Assembly: GCA_031376455.1 (NCBI GenBank) | Contig: JANMDU010000021.1 | Span: 1-47,628 of the forward strand | DNA length: 47,628 nt | DNA from: JANMDU01 sp031376455 | GTDB lineage: Bacteria; Pseudomonadota; Gammaproteobacteria; Burkholderiales; Burkholderiaceae_C | Reading direction: 5' to 3' | Part shown: positions 25,374 to 34,127 of the stretch, piece after piece | How the letters are laid out: each line of letters starts with the position of its first letter | Numbering within the stretch: the stretch's first letter is position 1 | Program-made: the position numbers and the translations under genes | The notes under the pieces: model-generated | What the model saw: only the letters and a program-made list of their open reading frames with translations | Told to the model about the DNA's origin: nothing | Databases searched by the model: none

Positions 25374-26333
25374 TCAAGCCTGCTGTGGCACCAAGAAATC
25401 TTTGCTGATCTTTGCGCCGAGCGCATTGATGCGATCCAAGAACTGCGTGAGGTAAGCATGCAAGCCAGTGGCCAAGATCTCATCAATGTGGCCGAATTGC
25501 AGATCAGCGCGTAGCTTGCCCGCTGTGCGTTGCGTATCCGTTGATTGCGCATTCGCGACTAAATTCAAATTCTCCACCACCGCATTCAAGCTGGCATGCA
25601 ACGAGCGCGGCATATCGGCGCGTAGCATCAAAAGTTCGGCCACGCGCTCGGGCGTGATCACGTTGCGATAGACCTTGCGATAAATCTCAAACGCTGAGAC
25701 ACTGCGCAAAATCGCACTCCAATGGTAAAAATCAAGCTCTTGATCTTTCTCATTAGCCGCGCCATAAAAATCGCTTTGCAGCGCGTGGAATTTCACATCA
25801 AGAAGCCGCGCCGTGTTGTCTGCTCGCTCTAAGAACGTGCCCAAACGAATGAAATTCAGCGATTCATCCATCAGCATCGTGCCTACCGTTACGCCGCGCG
25901 AGAGGTGGCTGCGGTATTTCACCCATTCAAAGAATTTACCCGGGTCTTCCTCAAAATCGCCTGCTTTTAGCTTGCGCTGAAGTTCGAGCCAAGTTTGGTT
26001 GATCGTCTCCCAGACCTCGGTGGTGAGCGTGCCGCGCACTGCTCGCGCATTCTCTCGGGCTTGCTGAATACAGCTCACAATCGACGATGAATTGGTTTCA
26101 TTTTTTACCATGAAATTCATCACATCTTTGGCATTGACACTGCTCGCCCAAGCGGCGTAGCTGTCATCGAGCTCGCTGATCGAGACAATGCCTTCCCAGC
26201 CCGCTTGCGCCACCGCTGCGGATTGTGGGAGCAGCGAAGTTTGGTAATTCACATCGAGCATACGCGCGGTGTTCTCAGCGCGCTCGGTGTAACGCGCCAT
26301 CCAAAAAAGATGATCGGCAGTGCGGCTTAGCAT
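25374..26333 (-). CDS. Alpha-E domain-containing protein
   Basis: 319 residues, alpha-helical Alpha-E family (PF04168). The opening MLSRTADHLFWMARYTERAENTARMLDV is the hallmark, repeated later as LGTFLERADNTARLLDV. It follows an ATP-grasp gene by 3 bases. In other bacteria this pair occurs with a transglutaminase-like protease and a proteasome-type hydrolase, and has been proposed to make or modify a peptide tag. Those partners are absent here. Function remains unproven. Confidence 0.9.
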   Translation of the reverse strand: MLSRTADHLFWMARYTERAENTARMLDVNYQTSLLPQSAAVAQAGWEGIVSISELDDSYAAWASSVNAKDVMNFMVKNETNSSSIVSCIQQARENARAVRGTLTTEVWETINQTWLELQRKLKAGDFEEDPGKFFEWVKYRSHLSRGVTVGTMLMDESLNFIRLGTFLERADNTARLLDVKFHALQSDFYGAANEKDQELDFYHWSAILRSVSAFEIYRKVYRNVITPERVAELLMLRADMPRSLHASLNAVVENLNLVANAQSTDTQRTAGKLRADLQFGHIDEILATGLHAYLTQFLDRINALGAKISKDFLVPQQA

Positions 26334-26336
26334 GTT

Positions 26337-27788
26337 TTATTCCTCCATCACCCAAGTGTCTTTCGTGCCCCCGCCTTGCGACGAGTTCACAACCAACGAG
26401 CCTTCTTTCAATGCGACTCGCGTCAAGCCACCCGGCACACATTGAACGGTTTTGCCTGAAAGTACGAAGGGGCGCAAGTCAATGTGGCGCGGGGCAATGC
26501 CGCTTTCGACAAACGTCGGGCAAGTCGACAGTGACAAAGTCGGCTGAGCAATATAGTTGTTTGGGTTGGCAAGCAACACGCGGCGGAAATCTTCGATCTC
26601 CGCCTTGGTGGCCGCTGGGCCGACCAGCATGCCGTAACCGCCCGCGCCATGCACTTCTTTAATAACGAGCTCGGCCATGTGATCGAGCACATACGCTAAC
26701 TCCTTGGGCTCACGGCACATGTGCGTTGGTACGTTTGACAAAATCGGCTTCTCGCCCAAGTAAAACTCGATCATCTTGGGCACGTAAGGGTAGATCGACT
26801 TGTCATCAGCGACCCCCGTGCCAACAGCATTGGATATCGTCACGTTGCCAGCTTTGTAGGCCTCCATCAGATGAGCGCAGCCGAGTGTGCTGTTGGGATG
26901 AAAGACTTGCGGATCCAAATAATCATCGTCTACCCGGCGATAGATCACATCGACTCTTTTGGGCCCTTGCGTTGTTCGCATGTACACAAAGCTGTCTTTC
27001 ACAAACAAATCTTGCCCTTCGACCAGCTCAATGCCCATTTGCTGAGCCAGAAAGGCATGCTCAAAATAAGCCGAATTGTGCATGCCCGGCGTGAGCACCA
27101 CAACAGTAGGATCTTCCGACGCACCGGGCGCTACGCTGCGCAAAGTCTCCAGCAACAAATCAGGATAATGAGCCACAGGCGCGACCTGATTTTGCGCAAA
27201 CAAATCCGGAAACAAGCGCATCATCATTTTGCGGTTTTCCAGCATGTAGCTCACGCCGCTGGGCACACGCAAATTGTCTTCAAGCACGAAATATTCGCCG
27301 TTGCCCTGAGCATCAGGCGCGCGCACGATATCAATGCCTGCGATGTGGCTGTAAATTTGGCGCGGCACAGCAACGCCCGCCATCACGCCCCGAAACTGCG
27401 CGTTGCGCAAAATCTGATCTGCCGGGATCACGCCTGCTTTAAGAATTTCCTGTTTGTGATAAACGTCATGGATAAATCGGTTCAGCGCTGTGACGCGCTG
27501 GATGAGCCCTTTTTCCATCATCGCCCACTCATGCGCTGGAATGATGCGCGGGATCAGATCAAACGGAATCAAACGCTCCGCTCCCGCCCCATCTTCATCC
27601 TTCTCGCCGTACACCGCAAACGTGATGCCCACGCGGCGAAACACCATCTCCGCCTCCTCGCGCCGCGCCTGCATGACATCTGGCGGCTGCTTGGAGAGCC
27701 ACTGCTCATACCGCGCGTAGTGAGGTCGCACTTTAGTGTTGCCAACGTCAAGCGCGGCGTGCATTTCATCAAACTTCAAAGCTACCAT
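26337..27788 (-). CDS. Circularly permuted ATP-grasp protein
   Basis: 483-residue class-2 circularly permuted ATP-grasp enzyme (PF14403 type), a predicted ATP-dependent carboxylate-amine ligase. Marks are FRRVGITFAVYGE, ERLIPFDLIPRIIPAHEW, HIAGIDIVRAPDAQGNGEYFVLEDNLRVPSGVSYMLENR (with the metal-binding Glu-Asp-Asn), VVVLTPGMHNSAYFEHAFLA, YRRVDDDYLDP, NAVGTGVADDKSIYPYVP and ELVIKEVHGAGGYGMLVG. AAGGA lies about 9 bases before ATG 27788; the longer frame adds no family sequence. Forms an operon with the alpha-E gene. Product unknown. Confidence 0.9.
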   Translation of the reverse strand: MVALKFDEMHAALDVGNTKVRPHYARYEQWLSKQPPDVMQARREEAEMVFRRVGITFAVYGEKDEDGAGAERLIPFDLIPRIIPAHEWAMMEKGLIQRVTALNRFIHDVYHKQEILKAGVIPADQILRNAQFRGVMAGVAVPRQIYSHIAGIDIVRAPDAQGNGEYFVLEDNLRVPSGVSYMLENRKMMMRLFPDLFAQNQVAPVAHYPDLLLETLRSVAPGASEDPTVVVLTPGMHNSAYFEHAFLAQQMGIELVEGQDLFVKDSFVYMRTTQGPKRVDVIYRRVDDDYLDPQVFHPNSTLGCAHLMEAYKAGNVTISNAVGTGVADDKSIYPYVPKMIEFYLGEKPILSNVPTHMCREPKELAYVLDHMAELVIKEVHGAGGYGMLVGPAATKAEIEDFRRVLLANPNNYIAQPTLSLSTCPTFVESGIAPRHIDLRPFVLSGKTVQCVPGGLTRVALKEGSLVVNSSQGGGTKDTWVMEE

Positions 27789-27839
27789 GAAACTTTTCCT
27801 TCTCTGAGACGAGCATAGCAAGTTTCAAGCCAACCCGTC

Positions 27840-30314
27840 CTAGGGCAAGCGATGATGCCAATAGCGCTGTTGCGACTCCCGCTGGCAACGCACGGTCTGG
27901 GGCAACACGCTTTGCCAATGTGCCGCGCCGCATTTCGGGCTTTCGATCATACGAACGCTTCGCTCGATATACCTCGCAGTTACCTCGGGTACAGGATGTT
28001 GAAACCGATTGCGGTAGCCACTCTGCACAATGGCGATACGGGGGCGAACAGCATCTAAAAACTCGGGCGTCGAAGATGTTTTGCTGCCGTGATGCGGCAC
28101 AAGGAGGACATCTGCTTTCAATGGAGCATTCGCGCCCACGAGGCGCAGCTCTTGCGCAGCTTCCAAATCGCCGGTCAGCAGCATGGTCTGGCGGCCGTTG
28201 CTGATGCGCAATACGCAGCTGATCGCATTGGGTTTTTGCTGAATGTCATAGTCAGCCGCTTGCGGATGCAGGATCTCAAAGTCCACACCGTCCCACTGCC
28301 ATTTTTGCCCCGCAATGCAGCGCTCGGCCCTTCGCACTTTTTGTAATTCGTTCTCAGACTCTATCGAGCTGAGAAGCTTGGCCTCAGACTGCATTTTGAG
28401 CACCGCCGCTGCGCCGCCGATGTGATCGGCATCGCGATGCGAGACGATGAGCACATCCAGTTTCTCGCCCAAAGCCCGCAGCAAGGGTACAAGCGTGCGC
28501 TGGCCGGCATCGCTTTCGCGCGAAAAGCGTGGCCCAGCATCGTAGAGCAAGCTGTGTTTCGCGGTTTGCACCAGCAGCGCATTGCCTTGTCCGATATCGG
28601 CTGCTAAAAGAGAAAACTCTCCAAATGCTGGACGCGGCGCGGTGTAAAGCAGAAAAGGCAGAATCATTACAGCGCCTGCGAATCGAATTGCTGCAGGTAA
28701 GCGAAGAGCCAGAAATATAGCGCCAATTAAGGCACTAGCCGGCAAGAAACCTGCGCTAGACGCTATCGAAAACGTAGCATAAGGGAATTTTGCTATTTCT
28801 GTCAGCACATCACTCATCGCCTGAACAGCCAGCGCCGCAGCGTCCCACAGCGGCGGCGCAATGACACCAGCCATGGCCAGCGGCGTGACGATCAAAGTAA
28901 CCCATGGGATCGCTAGCGCATTAGCCAGCAGCCCCACGATGGAGACTTGGTTAAACAAGATGAGACTTAAAGGGGCGAGCGCCAGCGTGATCACCCATTG
29001 CTCGCGAAACATGTTTTTGAGGCGCTCCCACATACTCGGCGATGATTTCGAACTTTCCTCACGCACCCTGCCCGCATCGCTTGCAAACAAAATCCCCACG
29101 GCCACAAAGCTCAGCCAAAAGCCTGCTGAAAGTAGCGCCCAAGGATCGATCGCGACGATGACTGCAAGCACCCACAGCCAGACCAGTGGCCACGGCCAGC
29201 GCAGGCCAATCAGCTTCAAAAACGCCGCCACACCCAGCATCCACACCGTACGCTGCGCCGGCACGCCCCAGCCCGCAAACAGCGCATAAGCGGCTGCCAG
29301 CAACACCCCGCCCACGAGCGCCGCGTGTTGCGCAGGTAGCGCATTCGTCAGCCGCATGCTTCGCCGCCAAATGCTGCCAATCATCAGCGCCGCGCCCCAA
29401 GCAAACATCGTGATGTGCAGCCCAGAAATACTCATCAGGTGCGCCACCCCAGTGGCGCGATAGACATCCCAATCCGCGCGATCAATCGCTGCTTGATCAC
29501 CGACGGCCAATGCAGCGATCACCCCAGCAAGCTGGGGACTGCTGACTCGCGCCAGAATCGCATCGCGCACGCTTTGGCGAGCAGCCTCAATCGGGTGCTG
29601 CCATGTGTCGCCCAGTTTGACAGGCCCATCGCCTCGGGCCGCCTCACGCGGGGTAGCTCGCACATAACCCGTCGCGCCAATGCCCTGCTCCCAGAGCCAC
29701 AGCTCGTAGTCAAAACCATGCGGATTCATGTTGCCGTGCGGCGCTTTGAGCCGCGCTACCATCTGCCAGCGCTCTCCTGCTCGGATATCACTTTGCGTGG
29801 CTTGCAGCTCGGCAAACGGCACAACCGCCGCATCTTCCGACAAGCGAGGCAAGCTGCGATACCAAGCCAATTGGATGCGCGGCGGCAACAACACAGGCCT
29901 CAGCTTGCCATCCTCCAAAAGCTGCGCCGATTCCACATCGATCCGAAATCGAAGTCCAGATTCATCGCGCTGCGGCATGCCAGCCACAACGCCTGTGATG
30001 CGAATATCGCGGCCTTCCAGCTCAGTGAAAATAGCCTGTTGCGAAAAACTGCTGGCGCGCCAACCCGCTTGGCCAAACCCAAGCAAAACCGCCATCAAGC
30101 TCAGCATCAGTAAATCAGCGCCGCGCTTCATGCGGCTGATGTTGATGTGTGGTTTGCGCCGATTAGCTATGAATTGAATAGCACTCCACGCAGTAAATAC
30201 GCCGGCTAATCCACTAAAAAGGATGTAAAACCAGACCGAAAACAGCGCAGATTGCTGCAATTGCAAAGCGCAGCCCAGCACGAAGCCCATTAGCGGCATG
30301 GAAATAAACAGCAT
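27840..30314 (-). CDS. comEC: DNA uptake channel ComEC/Rec2
   Basis: Inner-membrane protein of natural transformation that passes single-stranded DNA into the cytoplasm. The 824 residues have an N-terminal membrane block and a DUF4131 beta domain (GRDIRITGVVAGMPQRDESGLRF). The Competence domain follows (GVIAALAVGDQAAIDRADWDVYRATGVAHLMSISGLHITM, in part GVAHLMSISGLHITM). The C-terminal metallo-beta-lactamase-like domain has DIGQGNALLVQT, VSHRDADHIGGA and LLVPHHGSKTSSTPEFL. Two dispersed repeats are in frame: near residues 33-52 (LAGVFTAWSAIQF) and near 515-527 (SIASSAGFLPAS), both in hydrophobic regions. The frame is intact. Start by position; no strong ribosome site was identified. Confidence 0.93.
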   Translation of the reverse strand: MLFISMPLMGFVLGCALQLQQSALFSVWFYILFSGLAGVFTAWSAIQFIANRRKPHINISRMKRGADLLMLSLMAVLLGFGQAGWRASSFSQQAIFTELEGRDIRITGVVAGMPQRDESGLRFRIDVESAQLLEDGKLRPVLLPPRIQLAWYRSLPRLSEDAAVVPFAELQATQSDIRAGERWQMVARLKAPHGNMNPHGFDYELWLWEQGIGATGYVRATPREAARGDGPVKLGDTWQHPIEAARQSVRDAILARVSSPQLAGVIAALAVGDQAAIDRADWDVYRATGVAHLMSISGLHITMFAWGAALMIGSIWRRSMRLTNALPAQHAALVGGVLLAAAYALFAGWGVPAQRTVWMLGVAAFLKLIGLRWPWPLVWLWVLAVIVAIDPWALLSAGFWLSFVAVGILFASDAGRVREESSKSSPSMWERLKNMFREQWVITLALAPLSLILFNQVSIVGLLANALAIPWVTLIVTPLAMAGVIAPPLWDAAALAVQAMSDVLTEIAKFPYATFSIASSAGFLPASALIGAIFLALRLPAAIRFAGAVMILPFLLYTAPRPAFGEFSLLAADIGQGNALLVQTAKHSLLYDAGPRFSRESDAGQRTLVPLLRALGEKLDVLIVSHRDADHIGGAAAVLKMQSEAKLLSSIESENELQKVRRAERCIAGQKWQWDGVDFEILHPQAADYDIQQKPNAISCVLRISNGRQTMLLTGDLEAAQELRLVGANAPLKADVLLVPHHGSKTSSTPEFLDAVRPRIAIVQSGYRNRFQHPVPEVTARYIERSVRMIESPKCGAAHWQSVLPQTVRCQRESQQRYWHHRLP
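28738..28766 (-). repeat. Dispersed repeat core, copy 7 (inside comEC)
   Basis: In the comEC direction the core is ATAGCGTCTAGCGCAG then GTTTCTTGCCGGC, the most diverged copy. It is read in frame as part of SIASSAGFLPAS in a transmembrane stretch. Confidence 0.7.
30178..30206 (+). repeat. Dispersed repeat core, copy 8 (inside comEC)
   Basis: The core is ATAGCACTCCACGCAG then TAAATACGCCGGC, with TAGCTATGAATTGA before it and TAATCC after. Antisense to comEC it encodes LAGVFTAWSAIQF, the same frame used in ParC and the DUF349 protein. Confidence 0.88.
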
Positions 30315-30389
30315 GGATCGGATAGTTGAGTTGTGGTGTTCCGCTACGATAAGGTTTTGTTTTGATTATCTAACGGAGACTAGAGCCTC

Positions 30390-30860
30390 ATGAGCGCCTA
30401 CGACAACCTGAAAAACCTCGGCATTGAATTACCCCCCGTGGCTGCGCCTGCAGCCGCTTATGTGCCATTTGTACAAACGGGCAAATTGATCTTCGTCTCT
30501 GGCCAAATCGCGCGTAAAGATGGCGCTGTATGGGTCGGCCAATTGGGGAAAAACATCACCACCGACGAAGGCAAAATCGCTGCTAGAAATTGCGCGATCC
30601 AGCTGATGGCGGTCTTGCATGCTGCGTGCCAAGCTCAGGGTGGCGATCTCAACAACATCAAACGCATCGTCAAAGTCATGAGCTTGGTCAACTCCACAGC
30701 CGACTTCACCGAGCAACACATCGTCACCAACGGCTGCTCGGAGCTGCTCGGCCAAGTCTTTGGGGCGCAAACCGGCGCGCATGCACGCAGCGCATTCGGC
30801 GTGGCGCAGATTCCACTGGGCGCATGCGTTGAAATCGAGCTCATCGCTGAATTAAGCTGA
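30390..30860 (+). CDS. RidA/YjgF-family protein
   Basis: 156-residue member of the RidA (YjgF/YER057c/UK114) family, in the longer subgroup. RidA proteins hydrolyse reactive enamine/imine intermediates of amino acid metabolism in the cytoplasm. Marks are FVQTGKLIFVSGQIARKDG and GAHARSAFGVAQIPLGACVEIELIAEL, with the conserved Arg in HARSAFGV and the terminal VEIE. Divergent from comEC. Deaminase activity is likely but not assured for this subgroup. Confidence 0.9.
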   Translation: MSAYDNLKNLGIELPPVAAPAAAYVPFVQTGKLIFVSGQIARKDGAVWVGQLGKNITTDEGKIAARNCAIQLMAVLHAACQAQGGDLNNIKRIVKVMSLVNSTADFTEQHIVTNGCSELLGQVFGAQTGAHARSAFGVAQIPLGACVEIELIAELS

Positions 30861-30956
30861 AGCTCTTGTCTGTAACAATTTTGTTTTTAACAGAGTGAAA
30901 ACTCTCGCATAATGCACATAACATTTATCGACTCTTACTGACAATTAGTCACATTC

Positions 30957-31655
30957 ATGTCCTTGATGACCCAACCAGAGCTCCTGCTGCTCAGTGCTTA
31001 CATTGTCGTACGCACTGAGCGTGGCAATGAGATCATCAAACGCGATCCTCGCCAAATGCCGCGACGTTTGCGCGTTTTGCTGCTGGCGATCGACAGCGCT
31101 CAGGCTGTGAGTCTGTACACCCAAACCTTAAAAGGCTTTGGCGATGTCAGCGAGCTCTTGATTGAGCTCATTAATTTAGGCATGGTTCGCTTGGTGGAGC
31201 CCAGTCTTGCGAGGCGAGCGCCCAGCCCATCTCAATTTTCAGAAAGCAGCGCAGCAACAAGCGGGATTGACAATCTGCTCGACGATTCTCGCTTCAACAG
31301 CGAAACCGCCGCCGACGTCTTCTCCGGTGCGACGACGCCAGGCAGTTTTGAAGACATGGTGCGCGTCGCTCGTATAGAGCGCCCAGAATTCCAGCCGCCG
31401 CCGGCTGCTGCTGCTCCTGCGCCTGTGGCTTTAGCCGCTCAAAAAACGCAAATTGAAAGCCTCTTTCAGCTTCTAGACTCCGTGCGCGGCGAACGCGCCA
31501 ATCTCAAGCAACAAATCGCAAAACTCCAACGCGTCAAAGCGGCGGCAATTCGGTTGCATTTTCAAAACCAAAAACTGCAAAACTGGGCCTATGGGCTGGC
31601 CATGTGCTGCATGATCCTAGCCACTGGGCTGGTGATTGCGTTGTTCCGACGCTGA
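30957..31655 (+). CDS. Tail-anchored membrane protein of unknown function
   Basis: 232 residues, no family I can name with confidence. The N-terminal third (MPRRLRVLLLAIDSAQAVSL, then GFGDVSELLIELINLGMVRLVEP) looks like a small winged-helix-type domain seen in other Burkholderiales hypotheticals. A Ser/Ala/Pro-rich linker follows, then a coiled coil (ESLFQLLDSVRGERANLKQQ onward, about residues 165-205). One C-terminal membrane helix (GLAMCCMILATGLVIALF) ends in RR. This predicts a cytoplasmic protein anchored by its tail. A TGAC-AATTA-GTCA palindrome lies at 30939-30951 just before the ATG. It converges on parC. Confidence 0.7.
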   Translation: MSLMTQPELLLLSAYIVVRTERGNEIIKRDPRQMPRRLRVLLLAIDSAQAVSLYTQTLKGFGDVSELLIELINLGMVRLVEPSLARRAPSPSQFSESSAATSGIDNLLDDSRFNSETAADVFSGATTPGSFEDMVRVARIERPEFQPPPAAAAPAPVALAAQKTQIESLFQLLDSVRGERANLKQQIAKLQRVKAAAIRLHFQNQKLQNWAYGLAMCCMILATGLVIALFRR

Positions 31656-31680
31656 GCCATCCAGCGCTCAGGCTCGCGCC

Positions 31681-34116
31681 TTACTCAACCCGGATCAAAC
31701 CTGTCGGCTTAAAGCCCAAATCGGCGGCTTTCCCTTTGCGTGCTCTGGCGGCGCGGGCATTGTTCAAGCTGCGGATTTCTAGCTGCTCCTCGCGCTCTTT
31801 GCCGCCTCGGCCAACACCGAAGATTTTGATGCTGCGGCTGTAAGCGGCTGCGCCGGCAAGCGTGTCTTTGGCATCCAAATCAATCAGCATCAAGCCACGC
31901 CCGCCGCCCGTCATGGCTTTGAGTTCGGTGATCTCGAAGGTGAGGATTCGGCCACCTGACGATGCGCAAGCCACATGCGTAGCCACTACTAATTTAGGAG
32001 CACTCTGCGCAGATTCCATGCCGGCCAATGCCGTATTTCTTATAAAAATATCGAGTGGGGAGGGTTTGCAGACCGTCTCGCCTTCCGCAACGCTGATGAA
32101 GGCTTTACCGGCTTTTTGACGCGAGATCATGTGCTCCACACTGGCGATGAAGCCGTAGCCGCCGCTGCTGGAGAGAAGCAATTGCGAATTTGCTGCACCC
32201 GCGAAGTAATGCAAGAGCTGCGTACCAGATTCAAGCTCAACGAGCGTCGTCACGGGCTGGCCATCGCCGCGCGCGCCGGGCAGGAGCGAGACGTTGACGC
32301 TGTACACGCGGCCATTGCTGCCGAAGGCCAGCAGCGTATCGACTGTGCGGCATTCAAAAGTTTCATACAGGCCGTCGCCGGCTTTGAAGGCGAAGCTGGC
32401 CGCATCATGGCCATGGCCAGTGCGCGCGCGCACCCAGCCTTTACTGGAGACAACCACGGTGACGGCTTCGTCAACGATTTTGATCTCGGCCACGGCTTTT
32501 TTCTCGGCTTGAATCAGCGTGCGGCGTGGGTCTTTGGCAGGATCGCCAAACGTTTTGGCGTCCTGCTCAATTTCTTTGATCATCAAGCGGCGCAGCGTAG
32601 CGGGCGAGTTGATGATGTCTTCTAGCTTGCCTTGCTCCGTGCGTAATTCGGCGAGCTCTTGCTCGATTTTGATCGCCTCAAGCCTTGCAAGCTGGCGCAG
32701 GCGGATTTCTAAAATATCTTCGGCTTGGCGATCACTTAACTTGAAGCGCGCGATCAATGCCGCTTTAGGCTCATCGCTCTGCCGAATAATCGCAATTACC
32801 TCGTCAATATTGAGCAAAACGATCTGGCGGCCTTCCAAAATATGGATGCGCTCTAAAACCTTTTCCAAGCGATGGCGCGAGCGCCGCTCAATCGTCGTAG
32901 CGCGGAATTCGATCCACTCGGAGAGCATCGCCCGCAAGCTCTTGAGCATAGGCCGGCCATCGAGCCCGATGGAGGTGAGGTTGACCGGGAAGCTGCTCTC
33001 TAGCGAGGTGTGCGCCAGCAGCGCGGTGATCAGCTCTTGCTGGCCAATCTTGCTCGTCTTCGGTTCAAACACAAGGCGCACATGCGCATCTTTGTTGCTC
33101 TCATCGCGCGCTACATCCAAAAGCGCAAGCATGCTGGCCTTGAGCTGGATTTGATCTTGGTTGAGTGTTTTCTTACCCGTCTTCACTTTGGGATTGGTGA
33201 TTTCTTCAATCTCTTCCAAAACCTTTGCCGTGCTCACACCTTGTGGCAATTCAGTAACGACGAGCTGCCATTGCCCGCGCGCGAGCTCTTCAATCTTCCA
33301 ACGCGCACGCAATTTAAGCGAGCCGCGCCCGCTGCGATAGGCCTCGGCAATATCGGAGGCTGGGCTGATGATCTGACCGCCATTGGCGAAATCGGGGCCA
33401 GGGATCAGCGTGAAAAGCTCTTCATCACTCAGCTTGGCATTCTTGATCAATGCGACCGCAGCCTGTGCGATCTCAGATAAGTTGTGGCTCGGAATTTCAG
33501 TGGCGAGGCCAACAGCAATGCCGCTCGCGCCATTGAGTAGGTCGAAAGGAAGGCGAGCAGGCAGCAAGCGCGGCTCATTCTCAGAGCCATCGTAATTAGG
33601 TACGAAATTGACCGTGCCCATATCCAGCTCATCGGTCAGCAGCGTGGCAATTTTCGACAATCGCGCTTCGGTGTAGCGCATCGCAGCGGCGCTATCGCCA
33701 TCGCGCGAGCCAAAATTGCCCTGTCCATCAACCAGCGGGTAGCGCTGCGAAAAGCCCTGCGCCATGCGCACCATTGCGTCATAAGCTGCGCTATCGCCAT
33801 GCGGATGGTATTTACCCAAAACATCGCCCACCACGCGGGCTGATTTCACGGGCTTCGCTCCGCTCACACCATTACTGCCGCCAAACGAGAGCCCCATGCG
33901 GTGCATCGAATAAATAATGCGCCGCTGCACCGGCTTTTGCCCATCACACACATCAGGCAAGGCGCGGCCTTTGACCACGCTAAGCGCATATTCGAGATAC
34001 GCGCGCTGGGCATAGACGGCGAGATTGAGGCTATCGCCATCATCGCCACTGCCCAGTTTGGCATCTGGCGGCGGGCTTTGAGGAGGGTCAAGATCGAAAA
34101 GTGTGGGGTCGCTCAT
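31681..34116 (-). CDS. parC: DNA topoisomerase IV subunit A
   Basis: Breakage-rejoining subunit of topoisomerase IV, which decatenates chromosomes with ParE. The 811 residues include the quinolone region KYHPHGDSAAYDAMVRMAQ (Ser present; Asp where E. coli has Glu84), the catalytic Tyr in AAAMRYTEARLS and GASGIAVGLATEIPSHNL. The C-terminal propeller carries a dispersed repeat in frame near residues 695-707 (LAGMESAQSAPKLV). It sits between FIRNTA and VATHVACASSGGRI, apparently lengthening a loop between blades. It is the last gene of a tight run beginning with parE and follows the transglycosylase by 11 bases. Confidence 0.95.
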   Translation of the reverse strand: MSDPTLFDLDPPQSPPPDAKLGSGDDGDSLNLAVYAQRAYLEYALSVVKGRALPDVCDGQKPVQRRIIYSMHRMGLSFGGSNGVSGAKPVKSARVVGDVLGKYHPHGDSAAYDAMVRMAQGFSQRYPLVDGQGNFGSRDGDSAAAMRYTEARLSKIATLLTDELDMGTVNFVPNYDGSENEPRLLPARLPFDLLNGASGIAVGLATEIPSHNLSEIAQAAVALIKNAKLSDEELFTLIPGPDFANGGQIISPASDIAEAYRSGRGSLKLRARWKIEELARGQWQLVVTELPQGVSTAKVLEEIEEITNPKVKTGKKTLNQDQIQLKASMLALLDVARDESNKDAHVRLVFEPKTSKIGQQELITALLAHTSLESSFPVNLTSIGLDGRPMLKSLRAMLSEWIEFRATTIERRSRHRLEKVLERIHILEGRQIVLLNIDEVIAIIRQSDEPKAALIARFKLSDRQAEDILEIRLRQLARLEAIKIEQELAELRTEQGKLEDIINSPATLRRLMIKEIEQDAKTFGDPAKDPRRTLIQAEKKAVAEIKIVDEAVTVVVSSKGWVRARTGHGHDAASFAFKAGDGLYETFECRTVDTLLAFGSNGRVYSVNVSLLPGARGDGQPVTTLVELESGTQLLHYFAGAANSQLLLSSSGGYGFIASVEHMISRQKAGKAFISVAEGETVCKPSPLDIFIRNTALAGMESAQSAPKLVVATHVACASSGGRILTFEITELKAMTGGGRGLMLIDLDAKDTLAGAAAYSRSIKIFGVGRGGKEREEQLEIRSLNNARAARARKGKAADLGFKPTGLIRVE
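31997..32025 (+). repeat. Dispersed repeat core, copy 9 (inside parC)
   Basis: The core is GGAGCACTCTGCGCAG then ATTCCATGCCGGC, preceded by CTACTAATTTA and followed by CAATGCC. Antisense to the core, ParC reads LAGMESAQSAP. The repeat is intact and the reading frame is kept. Confidence 0.9.
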
Positions 34117-34127
34117 GGGAAATCAGT

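Noticed and set aside
26871..27818. 315-residue plus-strand open frame
   Set aside because: It lies entirely antisense to the ATP-grasp gene, which has clear conserved motifs.
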